From: DATDDB01 sp035260545
GTDB taxonomy: Bacteria > Pseudomonadota > Gammaproteobacteria > Burkholderiales > Gallionellaceae
Length of the DNA stretch: 26,234 nt
Direction of reading: 5' to 3'
NCBI GenBank assembly: GCA_035260545.1
Contig: DATFUZ010000018.1
Coordinates: forward strand, 1-26,234
The number at the start of each line of letters is the position of its first letter. Position 1 is the first letter of the stretch. The position numbers and the translations under genes are program-made. Below are positions 17,535 to 25,686 of this stretch, piece after piece. The notes under the pieces were generated by a model that did not search any database, was not told the origin of the DNA, and saw only the letters and a list, made by a program, of their open reading frames with translations.

Positions 17535-19730
17535 TCACGCCTCGAGGGCGCGCAGCTCGCCGTTGGTATAGCGCAGGCGGGTGGCGAGCACGCTGGCCAG
17601 GCCCTCCATGAACACAAGCCCCAGCTTTTTGTGCTGCTCCACCATCAGGTTGAAGTCCTTGCGCGAGAGCACGTAGAGTTCGGTGTCGGTGAACGCCTGG
17701 GCATCGGCAGAGCGCGCCTTGCCGTCGAGGAAGGCCATTTCGCCGAAGAGGGCGCCGCGCCCGAAGGTGCCGAGGTGGTGGCGCTGCGTCCCCGAGATCG
17801 GCAGCACGATGCGCACCTCGCCGCTGCGGATGAAATATATCTCGTCGCCGCGGTCGCCCAGCGAGAAAATCTTCTCGCCGCCCTTGCAGGAGCGCTTCTG
17901 GATGATCTGCTCCAGCGCGGCCATGGTATCCGGCTTGCGGCCCTGGAACAGCTCATAGTCGCCCAGCTCCAGCGGCCTGCCCTCCCCCACCTGGCAGAAT
18001 TCCGCCTCCAGAATGCGGTCTTCCACCCATTCCAGCGCCTCGTCCAACTCGCCGAACATGCGCACCGGGCTTTCCTTGCGCACCAGGCCGATCTGGTCGA
18101 AATACTGCTGCATGTCCTGCCCCGAAGGCAGGTTCTTGGGTAACTGGCTCAGGATAAGGTAGCCCTTGCGCTCGGCGAGCATGTCCTTGATCTGGTCCAG
18201 CATGTGCGCAGCGGTCACATCTACCGACTGTACGCGGCGCAGGTCGAGGATGATGTAGTTGCGGGTCTTGATGTCCGGCTCCAGCGCGGTGTAGAGCTGG
18301 TTGGCCGTGCCGAAGAACAGGCTGCCCTGCAACTCCACCACCACACCCTGTTCGCCGTGGGCGAGCAGAATTTCCATTTCCTCCTGGGTGCGGACGCGCT
18401 TGGAGAAGGTTTCACTGCACGCCATCTTGCGCCGCATCACGGCGCCGCCCACCTGCTCGCGGATAAACAGGAACACGGCAAGCACGATGCCGGTGCCGGA
18501 CGCCGCAATCAGGCTGACCGTCAGCGCCACGGCCACCACGGCGACGATCACGGCGAAGTCCAGTATGGTCGAGCGCTGCTTGAGGAACTGGAAGCTGTGG
18601 CGGTCTATCATGCGGATGCCCACTACCACGAGGATCGCGGCCAGCGCGGCTACCGGCACGCGGGCGATGAGCCCGCCGAACAGGATGAAGGCGAGCAGCC
18701 CCAGCACCCCCTCGATCACGCCGGAGAGCCGGGTCAGGCCGCCGCTGGACATGTTGACCAGAGTGGCGCCCATCTGGCCGGCGCCCGGCATGCCGCCGAT
18801 GACGGCGGAGGCGAGGTTGCCCAGGCCCTGGCCGATCAGTTCGCGGTTCGAGTTGTGGCGCGAGCGCGTCAGCGCATCCAGCACCATGCAGGTCTTCAGC
18901 GTGTCGATGGAAAGCAGCACCGCCAGCGTCAGCGCCGTGCCCGCAAGGTACTGGATCTCGTTCCAGCCGATGTTGCCCACGGCATGGAAGCGCGCGGTAA
19001 GCAGGCCCAGCATGTTCCCGCCGCCGGAGGTGTTGAAGGGGCCGACGATGAAGGGGTTGTCCTCCAGCCTTAGCAGGGCGGGATCCATCATGCCCAGGCC
19101 CTGCAGTGCCAGTGTTCCGGCCAGCAGGGCGAGGATGGCGGCGGGCACCACCTTGGTGACGCGTGTCGCGCCCAGCATGACCGTGATGGTCACCGCGCCC
19201 ACCACGATGCTCTGCCATTTCCATAATCCCGGAATGGTCAGCGCATGCACCAGCCCCGTGCCCTTGGGCGTGCCGAGGAAGATGGGAAGCTGGCTGATGA
19301 TGATGATCAGGCCCACGCCGGAAAGGTAGCCGCTTACCACCGGATAGGGCATGTACTTGATGAGCTGGCCCAGGCGCGCCGTGCCGAACAGCACCTGCAG
19401 CGCACCGCCGACGAGGCCCAGTATCATCAGCAGCAGGAGTGCCGTCTCCGGCTTGCCGCCGTTGTGCATGTAGTCTATGGCGAAGGCCGAGCCCACGGCC
19501 GCTGCGGGCGCGCAGGGTGCGGTGATCAGGCGGTTGGTGCCGCCCATGGCTGCGGCCACGATGCCGAGCGCAATGACGCCCAGAATGCCGGCCAGGGCGC
19601 CCTGCGCCGCGTAGTCTGCCCCCAGAGGAGAATAGATGGTGACGCCGAAGGCGATTGCGGAAGGAAGCGCCACCAGCATTGCCGCAAGGCCGCCCCAGAA
19701 ATCGCCCCCTTCCGGTCTAGGCAGCTTCAT
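17535..19730 (-). CDS. SulP-family anion transporter with STAS and cyclic-nucleotide-binding domains
   Basis: Product of 731 residues. The SulP membrane domain covers about 1-430 with many hydrophobic helices. A STAS domain lies at about 455-560 (ELQGSLFFGTANQLY, then DLRRVQSVDVTAAHML) and a Crp-type cyclic-nucleotide-binding domain at about 600-715. The latter keeps FGEMAFLDG and the arginine of KARSA in its phosphate-binding cassette. SulP proteins carry sulfate, bicarbonate or other anions; the substrate cannot be read here. The STAS and nucleotide domains suggest that transport is gated by a cytoplasmic ligand. Start at 19730 chosen for its gggggtg upstream; ATG at 19745 is an alternative. 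It lies upstream of the kinase-GGDEF and arginase genes on the same strand and is divergent from fadE. Confidence 0.95.
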   Translation of the reverse strand: MKLPRPEGGDFWGGLAAMLVALPSAIAFGVTIYSPLGADYAAQGALAGILGVIALGIVAAAMGGTNRLITAPCAPAAAVGSAFAIDYMHNGGKPETALLLLMILGLVGGALQVLFGTARLGQLIKYMPYPVVSGYLSGVGLIIIISQLPIFLGTPKGTGLVHALTIPGLWKWQSIVVGAVTITVMLGATRVTKVVPAAILALLAGTLALQGLGMMDPALLRLEDNPFIVGPFNTSGGGNMLGLLTARFHAVGNIGWNEIQYLAGTALTLAVLLSIDTLKTCMVLDALTRSRHNSNRELIGQGLGNLASAVIGGMPGAGQMGATLVNMSSGGLTRLSGVIEGVLGLLAFILFGGLIARVPVAALAAILVVVGIRMIDRHSFQFLKQRSTILDFAVIVAVVAVALTVSLIAASGTGIVLAVFLFIREQVGGAVMRRKMACSETFSKRVRTQEEMEILLAHGEQGVVVELQGSLFFGTANQLYTALEPDIKTRNYIILDLRRVQSVDVTAAHMLDQIKDMLAERKGYLILSQLPKNLPSGQDMQQYFDQIGLVRKESPVRMFGELDEALEWVEDRILEAEFCQVGEGRPLELGDYELFQGRKPDTMAALEQIIQKRSCKGGEKIFSLGDRGDEIYFIRSGEVRIVLPISGTQRHHLGTFGRGALFGEMAFLDGKARSADAQAFTDTELYVLSRKDFNLMVEQHKKLGLVFMEGLASVLATRLRYTNGELRALEA

Positions 19731-19765
19731 CGCGCACCCCCGCATTATCGTTGTATTGTGGTTTC

Positions 19766-19794
19766 ATGCTAAACCGAAGCGCAGGCTCGCGCAA
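19766..19794 (-). promoter_or_regulatory. Candidate sigma-70 promoter for sulP
   Basis: On the minus strand, TTGCGC (19789-19794) and TAGCAT (19766-19771) are 17 bases apart, ending 35 bases before the sulP start. Matches to consensus are three of six and four of six, so this is only a plausible site. Confidence 0.3.
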
Positions 19795-19863
19795 GACAAG
19801 CGGTCGCCGCCCGCCATCCCGGGCCGCGCATGCGGTGTTTATGCGCCACCCGCCAAATTGTCA

Positions 19864-19892
19864 TTGTCAGGTTCGGATATTGGCGTTAAAGT
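19864..19892 (+). promoter_or_regulatory. Candidate sigma-70 promoter for the fadE cluster
   Basis: TTGTCA (19864-19869) and TAAAGT (19887-19892) are 17 bases apart, ending 39 bases before the fadE start. A second TTGTCA directly precedes it (19858-19863), giving a tandem TTGTCATTGTCA that could also be a regulator half-site pair. The -35 matches at five of six positions, the -10 at four of six. Confidence 0.4.
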
Positions 19893-19931
19893 GGATTAAA
19901 TAAGAACGCACGACTTCAACGGAGAATACGG

Positions 19932-22394
19932 ATGGGGATGGAGTGGCTGATGGCGGCCGCGGTGATCGCCGTAATATTGCTGCTGGCCTTTTACCGGGCC
20001 TCCGTCCTGAGCTGGGTGGCCGCGCTGGTGGTGCTGGTGCCGCTGGCCGGCATCGTTTACAGCATTTCGGCGGACGCCATGGGCGTCGTACTTCTCCTTA
20101 CCATGCTGTTGGCGATGCTGCTGGGGCTGCCCTTCCTGCGCCGCAGCCTGGTGAGCTATCCCGTACTGGTCATCTTCCGCCGGATCCTGCCGCAGCTTTC
20201 GCCCACCGAACAGGAGGCGCTGGACGCCGGCACCGTGTGGTGGGAGGGCGAACTGTTCAACGGCATGCCGGACTGGAACAAGCTCATCCATCTGCCCAAG
20301 CCTGCGCTTTCGACGGATGAGGAGCTCTTCCTCGCGCGCGAGGTGGAGCAGTTGTGCGCCATGGTGGACGACTGGGACGTTACCCATGTGCGCCAGGACC
20401 TGTCGCCCGAAGCCTGGCAATTCCTCAAGGAAAAAGGCTTCTTCGGCATGATCATCCCCAAGGAGTATGGCGGCCTGGGCTTTTCCGCGCTGGCGCATTC
20501 GGCGGTGGTCACCAAGCTCGCCTCCCGCAGCGCCACGCTGGCGGTCACCGCCATGGTGCCGAATTCGCTGGGCCCGGCGGAATTGCTGCTGCACTACGGC
20601 ACCCGGGCGCAGAAGGAGTACTACCTGCCGCGGCTGGCGAAAGGCGAGGAAATTCCCTGCTTTGCGCTCACCGGCCCGTTTGCCGGGTCGGACGCGGGCG
20701 CGATTCCCGATTTCGGCATCGTGTGCCAGGGCGAGTTCAACGGCCAGCGGGTGCTGGGCATCCGCCTCACCTGGGAAAAGCGCTATATCACGCTTGCTCC
20801 GGTTGCGACCCTGCTGGGACTGGCTTTCAAGCTTTATGATCCGGACCACCTGGCGGGCGGCGAGACCGAGCGCGGCATCACCCTGGCGCTGATTCCCACC
20901 GATACGCCGGGCGTGGTCACCGGCCGCCGCCATTTCCCGCTGAATTCCGCCTTCCTCAACGGTCCGACGCAGGGCCACGACGTATTCATTCCCATGGATT
21001 TCGTCATCGGCGGCTTTGCGCGCGTCGGCGAGGGCTGGCGCATGCTGATGGAATGCCTGTCGGCCGGACGCGGCATTTCCCTGCCCTCCAGCGCCACCGG
21101 CGCCGGCAAGCTCGCGGCCCGCGCCAGCGGCGCCTACGCCCGGGTGCGCAAGCAGTTCAAGCTGCCCATCGGCAAGTTCGAGGGCGTGGAGGAGCCCCTG
21201 GCGCGCATCGGCGGCCACCTCTACATGATGGACGCCGCCAGGCTGATGACCACCGTCGGCATCGACCTCGGCGAAAAGCCCTCTGTGGTGTCGGCCATCG
21301 TCAAGTACCACTGCACCGAGCGCGGCCGCATCATTGCCAACGATGCCATGGACGTGCATGGCGGCAAGGGCATTTGCCTCGGCCCCAGCAATTATCTCGG
21401 GCGAGGCTACCAGCAGGTGCCCATCGGCATTACGGTCGAGGGCGCGAACATCCTGACGCGCAGCATGATCATATTCGGCCAGGGCGCCATCCGCGCCCAT
21501 CCCTACGTGATCCGGGAAATCCGCGCCGCGCACGACACCAGCAACAAGGAGCGTGCACAGCAGGAGTTCGACGATGCCTTCTTCTCCCATGTCGGCTTCG
21601 TCGCCAGCAACGCGGTCCGCGCCCTCGTCTTCGGCCTGACGAATGGACGCTTCATACCGGTGCCGCTGGTCGCCAACGAGCGCTATTACCAGAAGCTTAC
21701 GCGCTATGCCACGGCCTTTGCGCTGCTGGCCGATGCCTCGCTCCTGATCCTGGGCGGCAGCCTGAAGCGGCGGGAGAAAATCTCCGCGCGGCTGGGCGAC
21801 ATCCTGAGCCAGCTCTATCTGTGCTCCGCCACGCTCAAGCGCTTCGAGGACGACGGCCGGTGCGAGGCCGACCTGCCCTTGTTCCAGTGGGCGATGGACG
21901 ATGCGATCTTCCGTATCGAGGAGGCGTTCGACGGCGTGCTGCGCAACTTCCCGAACCGCATGGCGGCGCTGGGATTGCGCGTGCTGATCTTTCCCAAGGG
22001 GCGCAGGGCGCGGCCGCCTTCGGACCTGCTGGGGCACCAGGTCACCGCGCTGCTCATGCAGCCGGGCGAGACGCGTGATCGCCTCACCGCCGGCATGTAT
22101 TTGCCGCAAGGATCGGACGACCCGGTGGCCGCCCTGGAGCTTGCGCTGCACAGCACGCTGGAGTGCGAGCCGCTGCAGGCCAGGGTGGAAGCGGCGCGCA
22201 AGGCGCGCGGCTCGTCCAGGGTGCGCGGCATGACCGAGCTGGAACGCATTGCCGACGCGCAGGAAAAGGGGGTGTTGCAGCAGGAAGAGGCGCTGCTGCT
22301 GGAGTGCGACTATGATCTCAGGCGCAAGGTGGTGATGGTGGACGACTTTGCGCCGGAAGAACTGCCTGCCGGCGCCCGGCGCGGACATGGCTGA
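19932..22394 (+). CDS. fadE: Acyl-CoA dehydrogenase, FadE type
   Basis: FAD-dependent first step of fatty-acid beta-oxidation, acyl-CoA to trans-2-enoyl-CoA. The 820-residue length and two to three N-terminal hydrophobic helices (about 5-20, 25-45, 47-66) are those of the large membrane-associated FadE (YafH) group. The acyl-CoA dehydrogenase fold covers about 120-540: GFFGMIIPKEYGGLGFSALA, FALTGPFAGSDAGAIPD, DVHGGKGICLGPSNYLG and ITVEGANILTRSMIIFGQGA. A FadE-specific C-terminal domain follows, ending near the SDR start. Start at 19932 with cggaga upstream. The gene overlaps the SDR gene by 8 bases. Confidence 0.96.
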   Translation: MGMEWLMAAAVIAVILLLAFYRASVLSWVAALVVLVPLAGIVYSISADAMGVVLLLTMLLAMLLGLPFLRRSLVSYPVLVIFRRILPQLSPTEQEALDAGTVWWEGELFNGMPDWNKLIHLPKPALSTDEELFLAREVEQLCAMVDDWDVTHVRQDLSPEAWQFLKEKGFFGMIIPKEYGGLGFSALAHSAVVTKLASRSATLAVTAMVPNSLGPAELLLHYGTRAQKEYYLPRLAKGEEIPCFALTGPFAGSDAGAIPDFGIVCQGEFNGQRVLGIRLTWEKRYITLAPVATLLGLAFKLYDPDHLAGGETERGITLALIPTDTPGVVTGRRHFPLNSAFLNGPTQGHDVFIPMDFVIGGFARVGEGWRMLMECLSAGRGISLPSSATGAGKLAARASGAYARVRKQFKLPIGKFEGVEEPLARIGGHLYMMDAARLMTTVGIDLGEKPSVVSAIVKYHCTERGRIIANDAMDVHGGKGICLGPSNYLGRGYQQVPIGITVEGANILTRSMIIFGQGAIRAHPYVIREIRAAHDTSNKERAQQEFDDAFFSHVGFVASNAVRALVFGLTNGRFIPVPLVANERYYQKLTRYATAFALLADASLLILGGSLKRREKISARLGDILSQLYLCSATLKRFEDDGRCEADLPLFQWAMDDAIFRIEEAFDGVLRNFPNRMAALGLRVLIFPKGRRARPPSDLLGHQVTALLMQPGETRDRLTAGMYLPQGSDDPVAALELALHSTLECEPLQARVEAARKARGSSRVRGMTELERIADAQEKGVLQQEEALLLECDYDLRRKVVMVDDFAPEELPAGARRGHG

Positions 22395-23205
22395 ACTTGC
22401 CGGAAAAACCCTGTTCATCACCGGCGCCAGCCGCGGCATCGGGCGCGAGATCGCGCTGCGCTGCGCGCGCGACGGCGCCAATGTGGTGATCACCGGCAAG
22501 ACCGAGCAGCCGCATCCCAAGCTGCCCGGCACCATCCATACCGTGGCGGAGGAGGTGCGGGCGGCGGGCGGCCAGGCGCTGGCCATCCGCCTGGACGTGC
22601 GCGACGAAACGGCGCTGGCGGCCGCGGCGGAGCAGGCAGCCTCGCATTTCGGCGGGCTGGACGTGCTGGTGAACAACGCCAGCGCCATCAGTCTCACCGG
22701 CACGCTGGATACGCCGCCCAGGCGCCTGGACCTGATGTGGAGCGTGAACATGCGCGCCACCTTCCTGGCTTCGCAGGCCTGCATACCCTGGCTGAGGAAA
22801 TCGGCCAACCCGCACATCCTGATGCTGTCGCCTCCGCCCAACCTGGATCCGAAATGGTTTGCGCCGCACCTGGCCTATACCATCTCGAAATACGGCATGA
22901 GCCTGTGCGCGCTGGGCCTGGCGCGCGAATTCGCTGCCGACGGCATCGCCGTCAACTGCCTGTGGCCACGTACAACCATAGCCACGGCCGCCATCGAGTT
23001 CAACTTTCCCGAAGCCGTGCTGCGGGCCTCGCGCAAGCCCGCGATCATGGCCGACGCAGCGCACTTTATCCTCACCCGCGACAGCCGCGCATGCAGCGGC
23101 AACTTCTATCTGGACGAGGACGTGCTGCGCCAGGCGGGGATAGAGGATTTTGCGCCGTATGCGGTGATGCCCGGCCAGCCCCTGTTTCAGGATCTGTTCC
23201 TGTAG
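22387..23205 (+). CDS. HSDL2-like short-chain dehydrogenase/reductase
   Basis: Product of 272 residues with the classical SDR fold. NAD(P)-binding TGASRGIG (12-19), NNASA (96-100), catalytic Ser148 in LMLSPPPNL, and Tyr164/Lys168 in YTISK are all present. The block SPPPNLDPKWF and the overall spacing resemble hydroxysteroid dehydrogenase-like 2, a peroxisomal/mitochondrial lipid-linked SDR. It is translationally coupled to fadE by an 8-base overlap, so an oxidation or reduction of an acyl-chain intermediate is likely. The precise substrate is not known. Confidence 0.9.
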   Translation: MAELAGKTLFITGASRGIGREIALRCARDGANVVITGKTEQPHPKLPGTIHTVAEEVRAAGGQALAIRLDVRDETALAAAAEQAASHFGGLDVLVNNASAISLTGTLDTPPRRLDLMWSVNMRATFLASQACIPWLRKSANPHILMLSPPPNLDPKWFAPHLAYTISKYGMSLCALGLAREFAADGIAVNCLWPRTTIATAAIEFNFPEAVLRASRKPAIMADAAHFILTRDSRACSGNFYLDEDVLRQAGIEDFAPYAVMPGQPLFQDLFL

Positions 23206-23293
23206 CGCGCGCCGTCGGGGGCGGCCGCTTGGGCATGTGCGAGCGGGTAAGCCGGACAATGGACCAGAAAAAGTGAAGGAGAGCGAGACCGCC

Positions 23294-25096
23294 ATGGATG
23301 GCCACATCATCACCCCGGAAGAGGCCGGCACGCTGCACGGCCTGTTTCTTGCGCGCGTGCGGCGCTCGCCGGATCATATCGCCTACCGCTATTACGATCC
23401 GCGCCGTGATCACTGGGTCGGCCTCACCTGGAGGCAGATGCACGATCAGGTGGCGCGCTGGCAGGCGGCGCTGTTGCGCGAAAATCTCCAGGCGGGAGAC
23501 CGTGTCGCCATCATGCTGCACAACTGCCCGCAGTGGGTGATGTTCGACCAGGCCGCACTTTCCCTGGGCCTGGTGCTGGTGCCGCTGTATGTGGTGGATC
23601 GCCCGGACAACGTCGCCTATATCGTGAACGATGCCGGCGTGAAGGTGCTGCTGTTTGCGGGGGAAGAGCAATGGCAGGAGCTGCATACCGTCAAGGACCA
23701 GATGAAGACGGTGCAGCGCTTCATCAGCCTGGAAGCCGTCGCCCGCAACGCCGATGCGCGCCTGCAATGGGCCGAGGACTGGCTCCCCGGCGGCGCCGAA
23801 CTGCAGCCGGACCGTGTGCGCGACCCGGCCCAGCTCGCCACCATAATGTACACCTCCGGCACCACGGGCAAGCCCAAGGGGGTGATGCTTTCGCACAACA
23901 ATCTGCTGCGCAATGCGTATGCCGCGGTCTCCACCTTCCATGGCGGCATAGGCGGCAGCGACATTGCGCTTTCCTTCCTGCCGCTGTCGCACGCCTTCGA
24001 GCGCCTGGCGGGCTATTACATGCTGGTGATGTCGGGATCCACCGTGGCCTATGCACGCTCCATCCCGCTGCTGCCCGAGGATTTCAAGATCGTCCGGCCC
24101 ACCATCCTGCTTTCCGTGCCGCGTATCTACGAGCGCGTCTATAACGCCATTCATGCCAAGCTGGACGAGGGGCCGCCTTTCCGCCACAAGCTCTTCACCC
24201 TTGCCGTGGATGTGGGCTGGGATCGCTTCGAATACCAGCAGGGCCGTGCAGGCTGGCGTCCCAAGCTCCTGCTGTGGCCGCTGCTGAAGGTGCTCGTCGC
24301 CGACAAGGTGCTGGACCGCATGGGCGGCCGCCTGCGCGTGTGCATCAGCGGCAGCGCCTCGCTTCCGCCCAAGGTGTCGCGCCTGTTCATTGCGCTGGGG
24401 CTGCCGCTGCTGCAAGGCTATGGCATGACCGAAACCAGCCCCGTGGCCACCGTCAACCGCATCGAGCACAACGTGCCGTCCACCGTGGGCCCGCCGCTGG
24501 ACGGCATCGAGGTGCGAATCGGGGAGAACAACGCGCTGCTGGTGCGCGGTCACTGCGTGATGATGGGCTACTGGAACAACCCGGAGGCCACGGCCGCCAT
24601 GATAGACAAGGACGGCTGGCTCAACACCGGGGATACAGCCACCATCGCCGGCAACGGCTATGTCACCATCACCGGGCGGCTGAAGGAGATCATCGTCATG
24701 TCCAACGGCGAAAAGGTGCCGCCGGGCGACATCGAGGAAGCGATCATGCGCGACGGCCTGTTCGACCAGGTGATGGTATACGGCGAGGCGCGATCGACCC
24801 TGGTGCTGCTCGCGGTGGTCAATCCCGAACAATGGGAGGCGCTGGCCCGCGCGGTGGGCGTGCGGCCCGACATGCCGGAATCGCTGCGCGACACGCGGGT
24901 GGAAAAGGAAGTGCTGGCGCGCGTGAGCGAACAGATGAAGTCATTCCCGGGCTATGCGCGAGTGCGCCGCGTGCTGCTCATGCGCGAGCCCTGGACCATA
25001 GAGAACGGCCTGCTGACGCCCACCCTCAAGATCAAGCGGGCGCAGGTTACGCAGCGTTTCGTGAACGAGATCAGCGAACTTTATCGCGGACATTGA
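23294..25096 (+). CDS. Long-chain acyl-CoA synthetase (AMP-forming)
   Basis: Activates fatty acids to acyl-CoA with ATP, feeding beta-oxidation. It has 600 residues. The adenylation motifs are in order: YTSGTTGKPKGVMLSHNN near residue 185, LLQGYGMTETSPVATVN near 375, and the C-terminal hinge DGWLNTGDTATI then GRLKEIIVMSNGEKVPP. It belongs to the long-chain FadD15-like group by its length and by SFLPLSHAFER. Start at 23294 has aaggagag 10 bases upstream; an in-frame ATG at 23237 is less likely. Together with fadE, the SDR, a thioesterase and a 3-hydroxyacyl-CoA dehydrogenase it forms a coherent fatty-acid utilisation cluster. Confidence 0.95.
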   Translation: MDGHIITPEEAGTLHGLFLARVRRSPDHIAYRYYDPRRDHWVGLTWRQMHDQVARWQAALLRENLQAGDRVAIMLHNCPQWVMFDQAALSLGLVLVPLYVVDRPDNVAYIVNDAGVKVLLFAGEEQWQELHTVKDQMKTVQRFISLEAVARNADARLQWAEDWLPGGAELQPDRVRDPAQLATIMYTSGTTGKPKGVMLSHNNLLRNAYAAVSTFHGGIGGSDIALSFLPLSHAFERLAGYYMLVMSGSTVAYARSIPLLPEDFKIVRPTILLSVPRIYERVYNAIHAKLDEGPPFRHKLFTLAVDVGWDRFEYQQGRAGWRPKLLLWPLLKVLVADKVLDRMGGRLRVCISGSASLPPKVSRLFIALGLPLLQGYGMTETSPVATVNRIEHNVPSTVGPPLDGIEVRIGENNALLVRGHCVMMGYWNNPEATAAMIDKDGWLNTGDTATIAGNGYVTITGRLKEIIVMSNGEKVPPGDIEEAIMRDGLFDQVMVYGEARSTLVLLAVVNPEQWEALARAVGVRPDMPESLRDTRVEKEVLARVSEQMKSFPGYARVRRVLLMREPWTIENGLLTPTLKIKRAQVTQRFVNEISELYRGH

Positions 25097-25162
25097 TGGC
25101 TGACATTGATACAGGGGACTTACCGGCATGAATGGAATGACGAATCAGGCGGAGGCGGCAGC

Positions 25163-25573
25163 ATGACTGACGCGGACCAATCCGAAATATCGCTGCCGCA
25201 GCGCGAGCCGACGATACGCGTGGTGGCAATGCCCACGGACGCCAATTACAGCGGCGACATCTTCGGCGGCTGGCTGATGGGGCAGGTTGACGTGGCGGGC
25301 AGCATTCCCGCCCTGCATCGCGCCAAGGGCAGGGTGGCGACGGTTGCGGTGAATTCCTTCGTATTCAAGCAACCCATCATGGTCGGGGACCTGGTGAGCT
25401 TCTACACCCGCATCGTGAAGGTGGGCAACACCTCCATCACGGTCGACGTGGAAGTCTACGTGCAGCGCGACCCGGCCAAACTCGTGTGCGCCAAGGTGAC
25501 GGAAGCCACGCTGACCTACGTCGCGGTGGGGGACGATCGCAGGCCGCGCCCCTTGCCGCCCGAGGAACCATAG
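25163..25573 (+). CDS. Hot-dog acyl-CoA thioesterase, YciA/BACH type
   Basis: Product of 136 residues that hydrolyses acyl-CoA to free acid and CoA. The hot-dog signature PTDANYSGDIFGGWLMGQVD at about residues 26-45 has the conserved Asn and Asp of the YciA/acyl-CoA hydrolase family. VNSFVFKQPIMVGDLVSFYT is the second family block. Start at 25163 has ggaggcggcagc upstream; the longer frame from 25106 adds an unlikely leader. It probably frees CoA or limits acyl-CoA build-up in the beta-oxidation cluster, 66 bases after the synthetase. Confidence 0.92.
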   Translation: MTDADQSEISLPQREPTIRVVAMPTDANYSGDIFGGWLMGQVDVAGSIPALHRAKGRVATVAVNSFVFKQPIMVGDLVSFYTRIVKVGNTSITVDVEVYVQRDPAKLVCAKVTEATLTYVAVGDDRRPRPLPPEEP

Positions 25574-25686
25574 CAGCATAGACCTGCGGCGCGCGCGGCG
25601 GTATCCGCCACGATGTGGCAATCGTCGCGGCGATGGTGGAGAATCACGCGATCAATCGGGAAAAACGCTGGACTGGAGAAACGTAA

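Noticed and set aside
19896..22841. 981-residue minus-strand open frame across fadE and the SDR gene
   Set aside because: It is antisense to two well-recognised genes, its translation is rich in His, Gln, Arg and Ala as expected from antisense high-GC DNA, and it shows no domain.
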